64,000 bases of DNA from Bacillota bacterium (GCA_023390175.1 JAEWDK010000015.1:1-64000); one strand, 5' to 3'. Positions 25,725-34,673 are shown, counted from the first letter of the stretch. Numbers and translations are program-made. The notes: generated by a model not told the origin, from the sequence alone.

Positions 25725-26729
25725 ATGAAAGCATTATTTATCGGCGGAACAGGAACGATCAGCTCAGCTGTGGCAAGCCTCGCGGTCCAAAACGGAATTG
25801 AACTTACTCTTTTAACCAGGGGCAACCATTCGGACTTCGCGCCGCAGGGTGCGGAGCTGCTTACTGTCGACATCAACGATGAAGATGCTGTGCAGGAACT
25901 GATTGGAAGACGAAAATTTGACGTAGTAGCGGATTTTATCGCCTTTCTCCCAATGCAGGCCGAGCGCGACATCCGGCTGTTTTCCGGAAAGACCCGGCAG
26001 TATATTTTTATCAGTTCGGCTTCTGCTTATCAAAAACCGGCGGTCAATTACCGCATTACGGAAAGCACACCGCTCCGCAACCCCTATTGGCGCTACTCGC
26101 GCGATAAAATCGCATGTGAGGAAGCCCTGATGACGGCATACCGCAATAATGGGTTTCCTGTCACTATTATACGCCCAAGTCACACCTATGGTGACACAGG
26201 CGTGCCGGTTTCCCTTCACGGAAAAAAGGGCAGCTGGCAGGTTCTGGAACGTATCCGCAGCGGCAAGCCGGTCATTGTGCACGGGGACGGTCTTTCCCTT
26301 TGGACTTTTACGCACAACACCGATTTTGCAAAAGCATTCGTCGGGCTGATGGACAACCCACACGCAATCGGTGAAGCTGTGCACATTACCAGTGATGAAA
26401 CAGTCACATGGAACGCCGCGTTTGCTTCAATCGGAGCCGCGCTGGGCGTTGAACCAAACCTGGTTCATATTCCGTCGGAATTCTTGGCGGCCTTCAACCC
26501 GGAACTGCTCGGCAGCCTGCTTGGTGACAAGGCAAATTCCGTCGTTTTCGACAATACAAAAATTAAAACACTTGTGCCGGGCTTTTGTGCACAGGTGCGC
26601 TTTAATCAGGGTGTGAAGCGTTCGGTTGAGTATGTGACCAGCCACGCGGAATGCCAAATACCCGACCCTGACTTTGACGCATGGTGCGACAGGGTGATCT
26701 CCGCCTATTGTTCGGGAATGCTCAAATGA
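25725..26729 (+). CDS. NAD-dependent epimerase/dehydratase family protein
   Basis: A 334-residue extended SDR. ALFIGGTGTISSAVA at residues 3-17 is the dinucleotide-binding loop; SSASAYQ carries the catalytic Ser and YSRDKIACEE the Tyr-x-x-x-Lys equivalent; RPSHTYGD is the usual substrate-side motif. Start at 25725, with GGGAGTG upstream. It resembles the group that includes plant-type chloroplast-stem-loop RNA-binding/isoflavone-reductase-like epimerases, and probably acts on a nucleotide sugar or similar small molecule. It is monocistronic, divergent from the CrtO-like gene, and ends at a strong shared terminator. Confidence 0.85.
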   Translation: MKALFIGGTGTISSAVASLAVQNGIELTLLTRGNHSDFAPQGAELLTVDINDEDAVQELIGRRKFDVVADFIAFLPMQAERDIRLFSGKTRQYIFISSASAYQKPAVNYRITESTPLRNPYWRYSRDKIACEEALMTAYRNNGFPVTIIRPSHTYGDTGVPVSLHGKKGSWQVLERIRSGKPVIVHGDGLSLWTFTHNTDFAKAFVGLMDNPHAIGEAVHITSDETVTWNAAFASIGAALGVEPNLVHIPSEFLAAFNPELLGSLLGDKANSVVFDNTKIKTLVPGFCAQVRFNQGVKRSVEYVTSHAECQIPDPDFDAWCDRVISAYCSGMLK

Positions 26730-26776
26730 TTTTTCCTTTATTCTTTTTTAATCGAACAGGTTTCATATCATAAGCT

Positions 26777-26810
26777 CGAAGAGGGGCGGCCAAAAGGCCG
26801 CCCCTCTTCG
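26777..26810. terminator. Strong bidirectional terminator
   Basis: CGAAGAGGGGCGGCC and its exact complement, 15-bp stem with an AAAA loop, between convergent genes (epimerase on plus, glutamate synthase operon on minus). Confidence 0.9.
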
Positions 26811-26843
26811 GATTGAAACAAACTTTGGAATTATAAAATCAGG

Positions 26844-27566
26844 TCAGTTGAACGTGTACAGCGATTTGTACGGATTCTTTGTATTCGGCGCCAGCACAAA
26901 GAACGGCTTTGAAAGCACTTCCGCTTTCGCCACGCCAAAATTTTGGCAATAGTCATCGAGGTAGCCGTCAATGGCGGCCATGTCCTCCGCCTGCGCGGGT
27001 CTGGCTTCCACTTGTTTGGGCAGATCGACGGGCAATTCTTCACAGCGCAGGTACATTCTTCCGCCGTGCATTCCAGTGCCGCAAAGGCTGCCCACGGGTA
27101 CGCTTTTCTGTGAATTCAGACCAAGCACAATGATCGTGCCGCCTGCCTGATATTCGCCCAAAAAGCTGCCGGCCTCTCCGCCGATTACAATAAGAGGCTG
27201 ATGTGTTTTATAAGCCTTCATATGAATCCCCGCGCGGTAGCCCGCGTTGCCTTTGATCAGGATTTTTCCACCGCGCATTGCGTAGCCCGTTGCGTCGCCG
27301 CTGGAGCCATGGATAATGATAGCGCCCTCGTTCATCGTGTCGCCGGTCGCGTCCTGCGCATTGCCGCTGACCGTAATGGTGCCGCCGTTCAAATAGCTGC
27401 CAAGGTCATTGCCCGGCACGCCGTGAATCGTTACGTGCTTATCGCCCATGCCTGAACCGATGTAACGCTGCCCGGAACAATTTTCGATGACAATCTCCTT
27501 CTCATCGGCAGAACGCACCTCATCATTTAAATCCCTGAAATATTTATTCTGTGCATTGATTATCAT
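26844..27566 (-). CDS. Glutamate synthase GXGXG-domain subunit
   Basis: A 240-residue protein equal to the C-terminal GXGXG domain of glutamate synthase large subunit, here a free subunit. It is a right-handed beta-helix with repeated G-x-G-x-G turns (YLNGGTITVSGNAQDATGD, MNEGAIIIHGSSGDATGY, MRGGKILIKGNAGYRAG). This domain holds the ammonia channel together between amidotransferase and FMN sites. It is last in the five-gene operon from 31838 and overlaps the FAD gene by 4 bases. Archaeal and clostridial genomes carry glutamate synthase split in this way. Confidence 0.92.
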   Translation of the reverse strand: MIINAQNKYFRDLNDEVRSADEKEIVIENCSGQRYIGSGMGDKHVTIHGVPGNDLGSYLNGGTITVSGNAQDATGDTMNEGAIIIHGSSGDATGYAMRGGKILIKGNAGYRAGIHMKAYKTHQPLIVIGGEAGSFLGEYQAGGTIIVLGLNSQKSVPVGSLCGTGMHGGRMYLRCEELPVDLPKQVEARPAQAEDMAAIDGYLDDYCQNFGVAKAEVLSKPFFVLAPNTKNPYKSLYTFN

Positions 27567-28804
27567 GCTTTGGCACCTCCAAGCTTCACAGCTCTTTCCT
27601 TGGCGGCAAACGCCATAAGCTGCGGTCTTTCCTTAATCAGCTCGAAATCCACGGAGTTGAGCGGTGTTTTCTCACGAATCAGAGAGGTATAAATTCCCGC
27701 TCTGGCGACTTCGCCGATCAGAATATATCCCTTTAAAACGTTATCTTTTGAAATAAGCTTCTTATAGGTATCGTCTGCCGCGGTGACATACTGTTCCCCG
27801 TCATAGCTGCCTGCTGTGATAATATGCAGGCCGAAGAAACCAATTGCATTCATCGGAATCGCTTTATTGTATTCCATTTTGCCCCCGGCCATGTCCGTTC
27901 CGGCGGTTTCGCCCTGCATGTAAGCGTTGGGCCACAGCGCAAGCACGCGCCAGCTGTTGTCCGTTATATCAAGGCTTTCACTGCAGTCGCCCGCGGCGTA
28001 AACACCTTCAAGGTTCGTTGCACAGTGGCTGTCGGAAAGGATTCCCTTATTCACCTTGCAGCCGATTTCGGCAGCAAGCTTTGTATTCGGCCTTACGCCG
28101 ACGGCGAGAACCAAAATGTCAAACCCGACTGTTTCACCGTTTTTCAGCTCCGCCGTATCCTTATGGAATTGTGCGACGCTGTTCCCGAGCATAAATTTGA
28201 CGCCCTGTTCCTCAATGTGCTTCTGCATCATTTGGGAACCGGATTCGTCCAGGATACTCGGAAGAATCCTTGACGCCATGTCAACCACGGTAATGTCTTT
28301 TACCTTGCTGAGGATGCCCTCGGCGCATTTCAGGCCGATCAGGCCGGCGCCGATAATCAGCACGCGGCTTTGGGGATTGATTGCGGCGCGCAAAGCCTGG
28401 GCGTCGTCCAGCTTCATAAACGTAAACTTCTGCGGTACTTCGTCAAGCCCCTGCATCGGCGGCACAAACGGAGAAGAACCGGTTGCGAAAAGCAGCTTGT
28501 CGAACACAACAGAGTCACCGGTGTTGAGCTGAACTTTCTTCGCTTCGTAATCAACCTTGGTCACCGTAACGCCAAGCAAGGCCGTAACATTGTTTTTCTC
28601 ATAAAAATCATCCGGGCGGTACTTCATGCGCTGTTCGCTGGTCTTGCCGTATATCAGGTAGGAAATAAGCGGACGTGAGTAAACATGGTGCGGTTCGTCG
28701 GAAATAACCGTAATTTTACCGGTTGTATCCACTGACCGAATCCCCTCAATGCAGCCAACGGCGGCGGCCGAATTGCCGATAATCACATAATTCATCTCGT
28801 TCAC
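27563..28804 (-). CDS. FAD/NAD(P)-dependent oxidoreductase of the glutamate synthase operon
   Basis: A 413-residue pyridine-nucleotide-disulphide-type oxidoreductase. The FAD loop is YVIIGNSAAAVGCIEGIRS, the NAD(P) loop RVLIIGAGLIGLKCAEG, and the second FAD motif GVYAAGDCSES. No redox-active Cys pair (CxxxxC) is present, so it resembles NADH:rubredoxin/ferredoxin reductases and the NirB front domain. It would pass electrons from NAD(P)H through the adjacent four-cluster ferredoxin to the FMN subunit. It overlaps both neighbours by 4 bases, so all are made together. Confidence 0.9.
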   Translation of the reverse strand: MNEMNYVIIGNSAAAVGCIEGIRSVDTTGKITVISDEPHHVYSRPLISYLIYGKTSEQRMKYRPDDFYEKNNVTALLGVTVTKVDYEAKKVQLNTGDSVVFDKLLFATGSSPFVPPMQGLDEVPQKFTFMKLDDAQALRAAINPQSRVLIIGAGLIGLKCAEGILSKVKDITVVDMASRILPSILDESGSQMMQKHIEEQGVKFMLGNSVAQFHKDTAELKNGETVGFDILVLAVGVRPNTKLAAEIGCKVNKGILSDSHCATNLEGVYAAGDCSESLDITDNSWRVLALWPNAYMQGETAGTDMAGGKMEYNKAIPMNAIGFFGLHIITAGSYDGEQYVTAADDTYKKLISKDNVLKGYILIGEVARAGIYTSLIREKTPLNSVDFELIKERPQLMAFAAKERAVKLGGAKA

Positions 28805-29232
28805 CTCTCCTCAAATACAATTGCCCGATTCGGGCAGCCTTTTACACAGGCAGGCTCCCCGCAGGAATTATTCGTGCAAAGCTCGCACTTTTGAATCACG
28901 CTGCCGTCACTTCCGGGCATTACCGCGCCGTAGGGGCAGACCATAATGCAGGTGTAACAGCCGACGCACTTATCCTTGTTTACTTCAATCACACCGTTGT
29001 CAATGCTGAGTGCGCCGGTAATGCAGCTTTTCACACAAAGCGGTTCCTCACAGTGACGGCAGGAAACGGCAAAGCTGATGCCTTCGTTTTCCTCAATTTG
29101 AATTCTGGGATGAATTGCAACATCCTTGAGCGCCTTTACCATATCGTCGCTGTCGGAGTTGGCAAACGCACAGTTATATTCGCAAAGGTGGCAGCCAAGA
29201 CACCATTTTTCATTTACATATACACGTTTCAT
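28801..29232 (-). CDS. Polyferredoxin (four 4Fe-4S clusters) of the operon
   Basis: A 143-residue iron-sulphur protein of the HycB/CooF type. Cys motifs in order: CLGCHLCEYNC, CRHCEEPLCVKSC, CVGCYTCIMVCPYG, and CELCTNNSC with CVKGCP: enough Cys for four 4Fe-4S clusters. It is the likely wire between the FAD oxidoreductase and the FMN subunit. Its start has AGGGGG-like upstream sequence in the end of the FMN gene, 3 bases away. Confidence 0.9.
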   Translation of the reverse strand: MKRVYVNEKWCLGCHLCEYNCAFANSDSDDMVKALKDVAIHPRIQIEENEGISFAVSCRHCEEPLCVKSCITGALSIDNGVIEVNKDKCVGCYTCIMVCPYGAVMPGSDGSVIQKCELCTNNSCGEPACVKGCPNRAIVFEER

Positions 29233-29235
29233 CGC

Positions 29236-30744
29236 TTATTCCCCCGCATGCTTGATGCCCAAAATCTCAAGCTCTTTCTCGTTTAAGCCGATTCCGCGCA
29301 GCATCAGGCGGTTACCCTTAAGCGCTTCAATCGAGTTAATGCCCATGCCGCCCATCATCTCCATAATTTCGTGCTGCCATGCGGAGACAAGGTTGACAAG
29401 GCGTTTGTAGCCGATGTCGGGGTTCAGCCGTTTGACCAGGTCGGGGCGCTGGGTCGCAATGCCCCAGTTGCACTTGCCGGCCTGGCAGGTGCGGCAAAGG
29501 TGGCAGCCAAGCGCCAGCAGCGCGGCGGTGCCAATGTAAACGGCATCTGCACCAAGGGCGATTGCCTTTACAATATCCGCGGAATTGCGGATGCTTCCGC
29601 CGACCACAAGAGAAACATTGTTGCGGATTCTTTCCTGACGAAGGCGTTCGTCCACAGCAGCAAGGGCCAGCTCAATCGGAATACCGACATTGTCGCGAAT
29701 GCGGGTAGGCGCCGCGCCGGTACCACCGCGGTAGCCGTCGATTGCAATAATATCCGCGCCGCTGCGCGCAATTCCGCTTGCAATCGCCGCCACATTATGA
29801 ACAGCCGCAATTTTTACGATAACCGGCTTCTTGTAATTTGTGGCTTCCTTTAAGGAATAAACAAGCTGGCGAAGATCTTCAATGGAATAAATATCGTGAT
29901 GCGGGGCGGGTGAAATCGCGTCGGAGCCTTCGGGAATCATTCTGGTGCGGGAAACGTCGCCGACAATTTTCGCGCCCGGAAGATGCCCGCCGATTCCCGG
30001 CTTTGCACCCTGGCCTATTTTAATTTCAATGGCAGCGCCGGCTTCCAAATAATCCTTATGCACACCGAAGCGGCCGGAAGCAACCTGAACAATCGTGTTC
30101 GGGCCGTACCCGTAAAAGTCCTCGTGCAAACCGCCTTCGCCGGTATTATAGTAAATGCCAAGCTCGCGCGCCGCGCGTGCAAGGCTTTCGTGTGCATTGT
30201 AGCTGATGGAGCCGTAGCTCATTGCCGAAAACATAATCGGCACCGAAAGCTCAAGGTTCGGCGGCAAATTATCCGTTACGATGCTTCCGTCCGGATTGCG
30301 CTCCATGTTATGCGGGCGTTTGCCCAAAAAGGTTCTGGTTTCCATCGGTTCACGCAACGGGTCGATGGAAGGATTGGTCACCTGAGAAGCATTGATTAAG
30401 ATTTTATCCCAGTAAACCGGATACGGCTTGGGATTTCCCATGGAGGAAAGCAGCATGCCGCCCGTACTGGCCTGACGGTAAACTTCACTGATAACGTCGT
30501 TTGTCCAGTTGGCGTTGGTTTTGAATGTATGGTCGGTCTTTACAATTTTCAGCGCATGCGTCGGGCAGAGCGAAACGCAGCGGTGACAGTTCACACACTT
30601 GGAATCGTCGCTCTTCATTAAATTCAGTTCCGCGTCGTAAGAATGAACCTCGTTCGCGCACTGGCGCTCGCACACACGGCAGGCGATGCAGCGCTGCGGA
30701 TTACGAATCACTTCATACTCGGGATATAAATAATCAAGTCCCAT
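29236..30744 (-). CDS. Glutamate synthase FMN-domain subunit with N-terminal ferredoxin
   Basis: A 502-residue protein equal to the central FMN barrel of glutamate synthase, fused to a two-cluster ferredoxin at the front (CIACRVCERQC at about 18-28 and CVNCHRCVSLCP at about 48-59). The barrel includes EGGLHEDFYGYGPNTIVQVASGRFG in outline, KIGQGAKPGIGGHLPG, DGYRGGTGAAP for FMN and 2-oxoglutarate, and CHLCRTCQAGKC, the Cys set of the 3Fe-4S cluster. It makes glutamate from 2-oxoglutarate and channelled ammonia. Start at 30744 overlaps the preceding stop as TAATG, a coupling arrangement. Confidence 0.94.
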   Translation of the reverse strand: MGLDYLYPEYEVIRNPQRCIACRVCERQCANEVHSYDAELNLMKSDDSKCVNCHRCVSLCPTHALKIVKTDHTFKTNANWTNDVISEVYRQASTGGMLLSSMGNPKPYPVYWDKILINASQVTNPSIDPLREPMETRTFLGKRPHNMERNPDGSIVTDNLPPNLELSVPIMFSAMSYGSISYNAHESLARAARELGIYYNTGEGGLHEDFYGYGPNTIVQVASGRFGVHKDYLEAGAAIEIKIGQGAKPGIGGHLPGAKIVGDVSRTRMIPEGSDAISPAPHHDIYSIEDLRQLVYSLKEATNYKKPVIVKIAAVHNVAAIASGIARSGADIIAIDGYRGGTGAAPTRIRDNVGIPIELALAAVDERLRQERIRNNVSLVVGGSIRNSADIVKAIALGADAVYIGTAALLALGCHLCRTCQAGKCNWGIATQRPDLVKRLNPDIGYKRLVNLVSAWQHEIMEMMGGMGINSIEALKGNRLMLRGIGLNEKELEILGIKHAGE

Positions 30745-31838
30745 TATGCGTCCACCCCCTCGTTCAATGTTACGATGACCGGTTCGCCGCCCCTTGGCGC
30801 CCAAATACGGCTCGGGTTCGGCTCAATCACCTTAATGGCGCATTCTTCACTTGCAACATAGGTCATATCGTCTTTTTCCGCAACCACCATGGAGCGCAGC
30901 TTCAGGCGGTCGTTCAAGGCCATCATTCCGCCGCTGAACCCCAGCAGGATGGAAAACGGGCCTGTAATCAGGAGGCTGGAGAACACATTGCGAAGATAGG
31001 TAAACTTCTTCCTTTCCTCCTCCGGCATGCGGTCAATCTCGCTCCAGAAAGGCGCCGCAATTACCTGGGCGGCCTCTTGCAGGCTGAGATTCTGTTTTCG
31101 ATTTAAAAAGTCAATAATATACGTTATTACTTCCGTATCGGTTAAAAGCGTACATTTATAGCCAAACATTTCAATAAAACGGCGGTTTGCGTCATAAGAG
31201 GAAATTTCCCCGTTATGTACGATGGAATAATCGAGCATGGCAAACGGGTGCGCTCCGCCCCACCAGCCCGGCGTATTGGTCGGGTAACGGCCGTGCGCCG
31301 TCCAGCAGTAACCCTCGTATTTATCAAGGCAATAATATTTTCCGACTTCCTCAGGGAATCCGACAGCCTTGAACACGCCCATGTTCTTTCCGCTGGAAAA
31401 CACATAAGCGCCTTTGATTTCCGTATTAATCTTTAAAATGCAGCGCGCCACAAACTCTTTTTCATCAAGCTGGGTATCCTTCAGCAGCTTTTCAAAAGGC
31501 AGTCCGAAATAACGCCAAATTGCAGGTTCATCTGTAATTTCAGGCATTTTCCTTGTTGGAATCTTTTCCGCTATGCTGATATCGAAATTTGCCATAATCA
31601 CTTTTTCGCATTCTTCTTTGGCGCGGACACCGTCAAAAAACACATGAAAAGCAAACAGGTCCTTGCTGCGCGGATAGATCCCGTAAGCGGCGAAACCGCC
31701 GCCCAATCCGTTGCTGCGGTCATGCATTGTGGTAATCGACTTGATGATGTCCTCACCGTTCATCTTTTTACCGCTGCGCGAAAAGATTCCCGATATGGCG
31801 CAGCCCGAAGGTATCCTTACTTCTCCCTCTTTTTGCAT
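30744..31838 (-). CDS. Glutamate synthase class II glutamine amidotransferase subunit
   Basis: A 364-residue class II amidotransferase that splits glutamine to glutamate and ammonia. Start at 31838, with GGGAGG upstream. The catalytic residue is Cys13, exposed after removal of a short propeptide (MQKEGEVRIPSG), followed by AISGIFSRSGKKMNG. Later motifs are HGRYPTNTPGWWGGAHPF, with the Arg and Trp pair usual in this family, and VHNGEISSYDANR. It is the first gene of the five-gene split glutamate synthase operon, which diverges from glnN so that glutamine made by one feeds the other. Confidence 0.92.
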   Translation of the reverse strand: MQKEGEVRIPSGCAISGIFSRSGKKMNGEDIIKSITTMHDRSNGLGGGFAAYGIYPRSKDLFAFHVFFDGVRAKEECEKVIMANFDISIAEKIPTRKMPEITDEPAIWRYFGLPFEKLLKDTQLDEKEFVARCILKINTEIKGAYVFSSGKNMGVFKAVGFPEEVGKYYCLDKYEGYCWTAHGRYPTNTPGWWGGAHPFAMLDYSIVHNGEISSYDANRRFIEMFGYKCTLLTDTEVITYIIDFLNRKQNLSLQEAAQVIAAPFWSEIDRMPEEERKKFTYLRNVFSSLLITGPFSILLGFSGGMMALNDRLKLRSMVVAEKDDMTYVASEECAIKVIEPNPSRIWAPRGGEPVIVTLNEGVDA

Positions 31839-31952
31839 TAAAAAACCAGCCTCCCTGCAATTAGTAACTTTCAGCGCATTTCCTGCGCCGCGAGCAATTA
31901 TAAAGTATTTTATCAATATATTGTACTGTAAAATACAAAACTCATGACCCTT

Positions 31953-31981
31953 ATAATATAATTTATACGCGGTAATGTCAA
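31953..31981 (-). promoter_or_regulatory. Promoter of the glutamate synthase operon
   Basis: TTGACA (31976-31981), 17-base spacer and TATTAT (31953-31958) on the minus strand, about 115 bases before the amidotransferase start. No hairpin terminator seen in this leader. Confidence 0.8.
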
Positions 31982-32112
31982 TAGTTTCGGGCGTAATTAT
32001 GCATAATCAATTTGTAAAAATTGCAAATATACGTAATTTACCATAATAGTAAACCAAACTAAACCGATTTTGCATGAAATTTTATGTATTCCTGCAAAAT
32101 TCCATTTTTCTG

Positions 32113-32141
32113 TTGACATTTCCGCGGGCAAGTCATATAAT
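32113..32141 (+). promoter_or_regulatory. Promoter of glnN
   Basis: Consensus TTGACA (32113-32118), 17-base spacer and TATAAT (32136-32141). Transcription should begin near 32148, only about ten bases before a leader terminator. Confidence 0.88.
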
Positions 32142-32158
32142 AATCGCATAGCAGCAAA

Positions 32159-32193
32159 GGCGCTGTAGGGATTGGACCCTATAGCGCTTTTTT
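32159..32193 (+). terminator. Leader terminator of glnN with ANTAR-type hexaloop
   Basis: GGCGCTGTAGGG pairs with CCCTATAGCGCT (one G-U), closing a six-base loop ATTGGA, followed by six T. The loop has A at position 1 and G at position 4, the rule for RNA hairpins bound by ANTAR antiterminator proteins. It lies between the promoter and the glnN start (32233), so transcription must be let through under nitrogen control. The usual first hairpin of ANTAR targets is not clear here. Confidence 0.75.
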
Positions 32194-32232
32194 ATATTCT
32201 TACGCTGAATTTTATATAGGGAGTGAATTTTC

Positions 32233-34326
32233 ATGAGCAATGTTCCTGAGATTTTTGGCAGCATGGTCTTTAACGACACCGTTATGAAAGAAAAACTGCC
32301 CAAGGACACTTATAAAGCTCTGAGAAAAACGAGAGAGCAAGGCAAGCCCCTGGAGCCCCACGTTGCCAATGTTGTGGCCAACGCAATGAAGGATTGGGCC
32401 GTTGAAAAAGGTGCAACCCATTTCACACACTGGTTCCAGCCCATGACCGGAATCACTGCGGAAAAGCACGACAGCTTTATTTATCCCGTTGAAAACGGCA
32501 AAGTAATTATGGAGTTTTCCGGCAAAGAGCTGATTAAAGGCGAACCCGATGCTTCCAGCTTTCCGTCCGGCGGACTGAGAGCGACCTTCGAAGCAAGGGG
32601 CTACACTGCCTGGGACCCTACCAGCGATGCTTTCATTAAAGACGGCTCCCTATGCATTCCAACCGCGTTTTGCTCCTACGGCGGCGAAGCGCTGGATAAA
32701 AAGACTCCCTTACTGCGTTCCATGGACGCAATTGACAAGCAGGCAATGCGTGTTTTAAAGCTTTTCGGCAACACAACCGCAAACAGAGTCATTACAACGG
32801 TTGGCCCGGAGCAGGAATATTTCCTGATTGACAAAGCGATGTACGAAAAGAGAAAAGACCTTATTTACACCGGAAGAACCCTGTTTGGTGCAAAGCCGCC
32901 GAAGGGCCAGGAACTTGAGGATCATTATTTTGGCGTAATTAAGCCGCGCGTGTCGGCATTTATGAAGGATTTGGACGAGGAACTGTGGAAGCTCGGCATT
33001 CTCGCCAAAACAAAACATAACGAAGTTGCCCCTTCCCAGCACGAACTGGCTCCGATTTTCACAACAAGCAATGTTGCGACCGACCACAACCAGCTCACCA
33101 TGGAAATCATGAAGAAGGTTGCGACAAAACATAACCTGACCTGCCTGCTGCACGAGAAACCGTTTGCCGGCGTAAACGGAAGCGGCAAGCACAATAACTG
33201 GAGCATCTCGACCGACGGCGGCGTCAACCTTTTGGAACCCGGCGATTCTCCGCGTGAAAACGCACAGTTCCTGCTTTTCCTCGCCGCTATTATTAAGGCG
33301 GTTGACGAGCACCAGGATCTGCTCCGTATTTCCGTTGCAAGCGCTGGCAACGACCACCGTTTGGGCGCGAACGAAGCACCCCCGGCAATCGTTTCCATGT
33401 TCCTCGGCGACGAGCTGACCGGCGTTCTGAAGTCCATTGAAGACGGCAGCGCCTATGTTCAAAAGGACAAGGCGTTCATGAAGATCGGCGTTGACGTTCT
33501 TCCTGCCTTCCCGAAGGATTCCACCGACAGAAACCGCACCTCTCCGTTCGCCTTTACCGGCAACAAGTTTGAGTTCCGTATGCTCGGCTCCACCGTTTCC
33601 ATCGCCTGCCCGAACATCATGCTCAACACCATTATTGCCGACGCACTGTGCGGCTTTGCGGATGAACTGGAAAAGGCCGATGATTTTAACGCAACACTGA
33701 CCGAGCTGGTTAAGAAAACAATCAAAGAGCATAAGCGCATTGTTTTCAACGGCAACAACTATTCAGACGAATGGCTGGCAGAGGCTGAGAAACGCGGACT
33801 TTTGAATCTGCGCTCCACCCCCGACGCTCTTTCGTATTATATCAGCGATGCAAATGTAAAGCTGTTTGAGAAATACGGTGTTTTCTCCAAAACAGAAATT
33901 TACTCCCGTTATGAAATTCAGCTTGAAAATTACTTCAAACAAATTCACATTGAAGCACTCACCATGGTGGATATGATCAAAAAGGATATTCTGCCGGCAG
34001 CGTGCTCCTATATGAAGGATATCAGCAAGGAAGCAATCAACAAGAAGCAGCTCTGTGCGGACATCAGCTGCGAACTTGAAGAAACCCTGCTGAAAAAGCT
34101 TTCCACCCTTACCTCCGACGTGTACAAGAAAATGGAAAAACTCGGGGAATCCGTTGCGGAAGGCAAAGAATTCAAGAATGTTCTTGAAGAAGCAAAATAT
34201 TACCGCAGCACCGTGTTTGCCCTGATGGAAGACACCCGTGCAACCGCAGACGAGATTGAAAGTCTTGTCGGCGAAAAATATTGGCCGTACCCAACCTACG
34301 GCGATCTGCTCTTCAGCGTGCTGTAA
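32233..34326 (+). CDS. glnN: Glutamine synthetase type III
   Basis: A 697-residue type III glutamine synthetase (GSIII), about 700 residues as usual, which makes glutamine from glutamate, ammonia and ATP. Visible marks: the N-terminal EIFGSMVFNDTVMKE, SFPSGGLRATFEARGYTAWDP, GPEQEYFLID (metal-binding Glu), KHNEVAPSQHELAPIF, FAGVNGSGKHNNWS, and GNDHRLGANEAPPAI. GSIII forms a double hexamer with the reverse ring stacking of other types. GAGTG lies upstream of the ATG. It diverges from the glutamate synthase operon; together they form the GS-GOGAT cycle. Control probably acts by antitermination at 32159-32193. Confidence 0.96.
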   Translation: MSNVPEIFGSMVFNDTVMKEKLPKDTYKALRKTREQGKPLEPHVANVVANAMKDWAVEKGATHFTHWFQPMTGITAEKHDSFIYPVENGKVIMEFSGKELIKGEPDASSFPSGGLRATFEARGYTAWDPTSDAFIKDGSLCIPTAFCSYGGEALDKKTPLLRSMDAIDKQAMRVLKLFGNTTANRVITTVGPEQEYFLIDKAMYEKRKDLIYTGRTLFGAKPPKGQELEDHYFGVIKPRVSAFMKDLDEELWKLGILAKTKHNEVAPSQHELAPIFTTSNVATDHNQLTMEIMKKVATKHNLTCLLHEKPFAGVNGSGKHNNWSISTDGGVNLLEPGDSPRENAQFLLFLAAIIKAVDEHQDLLRISVASAGNDHRLGANEAPPAIVSMFLGDELTGVLKSIEDGSAYVQKDKAFMKIGVDVLPAFPKDSTDRNRTSPFAFTGNKFEFRMLGSTVSIACPNIMLNTIIADALCGFADELEKADDFNATLTELVKKTIKEHKRIVFNGNNYSDEWLAEAEKRGLLNLRSTPDALSYYISDANVKLFEKYGVFSKTEIYSRYEIQLENYFKQIHIEALTMVDMIKKDILPAACSYMKDISKEAINKKQLCADISCELEETLLKKLSTLTSDVYKKMEKLGESVAEGKEFKNVLEEAKYYRSTVFALMEDTRATADEIESLVGEKYWPYPTYGDLLFSVL

Positions 34327-34361
34327 TTTTCATCACTATTCAGTATAATATTAATACACAA

Positions 34362-34400
34362 AGGCGTGTATTCTGTTATTAGCTTACAGGATACGCGCCT
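34362..34400 (+). terminator. Terminator of glnN
   Basis: AGGCGTGTAT...CTGT pairs with ACAG...ATACGCGCCT (one bulge, one G-U), followed by AATTTATTTT. Located 36 bases after the stop codon. Confidence 0.85.
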
Positions 34401-34466
34401 AATTTATTTTAAGAGAACATGTAAAAGTTTTCCTGCCGTTAAAATTTGGGCAGGCGCGGCATTTTA

Positions 34467-34605
34467 TATAATTTGGAACAGTTTGTTCTAAGAGCAAAGA
34501 TACCTTTATTTAGAGTACAAGATCTTTACATATCTTCCTATATAAAGAGGGCGGTCTGTCATTCCCGGCAGACTGCTTTCTTTATATAGGAGCCAGGAAG
34601 ATTCC
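34467..34605 (+). ncRNA. Candidate structured RNA with a 25-bp hairpin
   Basis: A TATAAT at 34467-34472 is followed by a small dyad (GAACA-GTT-TGTTC) and then a long hairpin at 34536-34591: about 25 pairs with an inner loop of six bases. Four of the pairs are G-U only when read as plus-strand RNA (they would be C-A mismatches on the minus strand), so the structure seems kept at RNA level. It lies between the glnN terminator and the B12 operon promoter and has no reading frame. A small RNA, a remnant element, or a MITE are all possible. Confidence 0.35.
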
Positions 34606-34673
34606 GCCTTAGATTTCAGGGGATTCCTTAACCGGCCAGACGTCGGATTTAGCCGTGATAATGGACTTTTCTC

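Noticed and set aside
32755..33732. A 325-codon open frame on the minus strand inside glnN
   Set aside because: It lies wholly opposite a well-supported glutamine synthetase; its length reflects codon bias of the real gene, and no ribosome binding site or family was seen.
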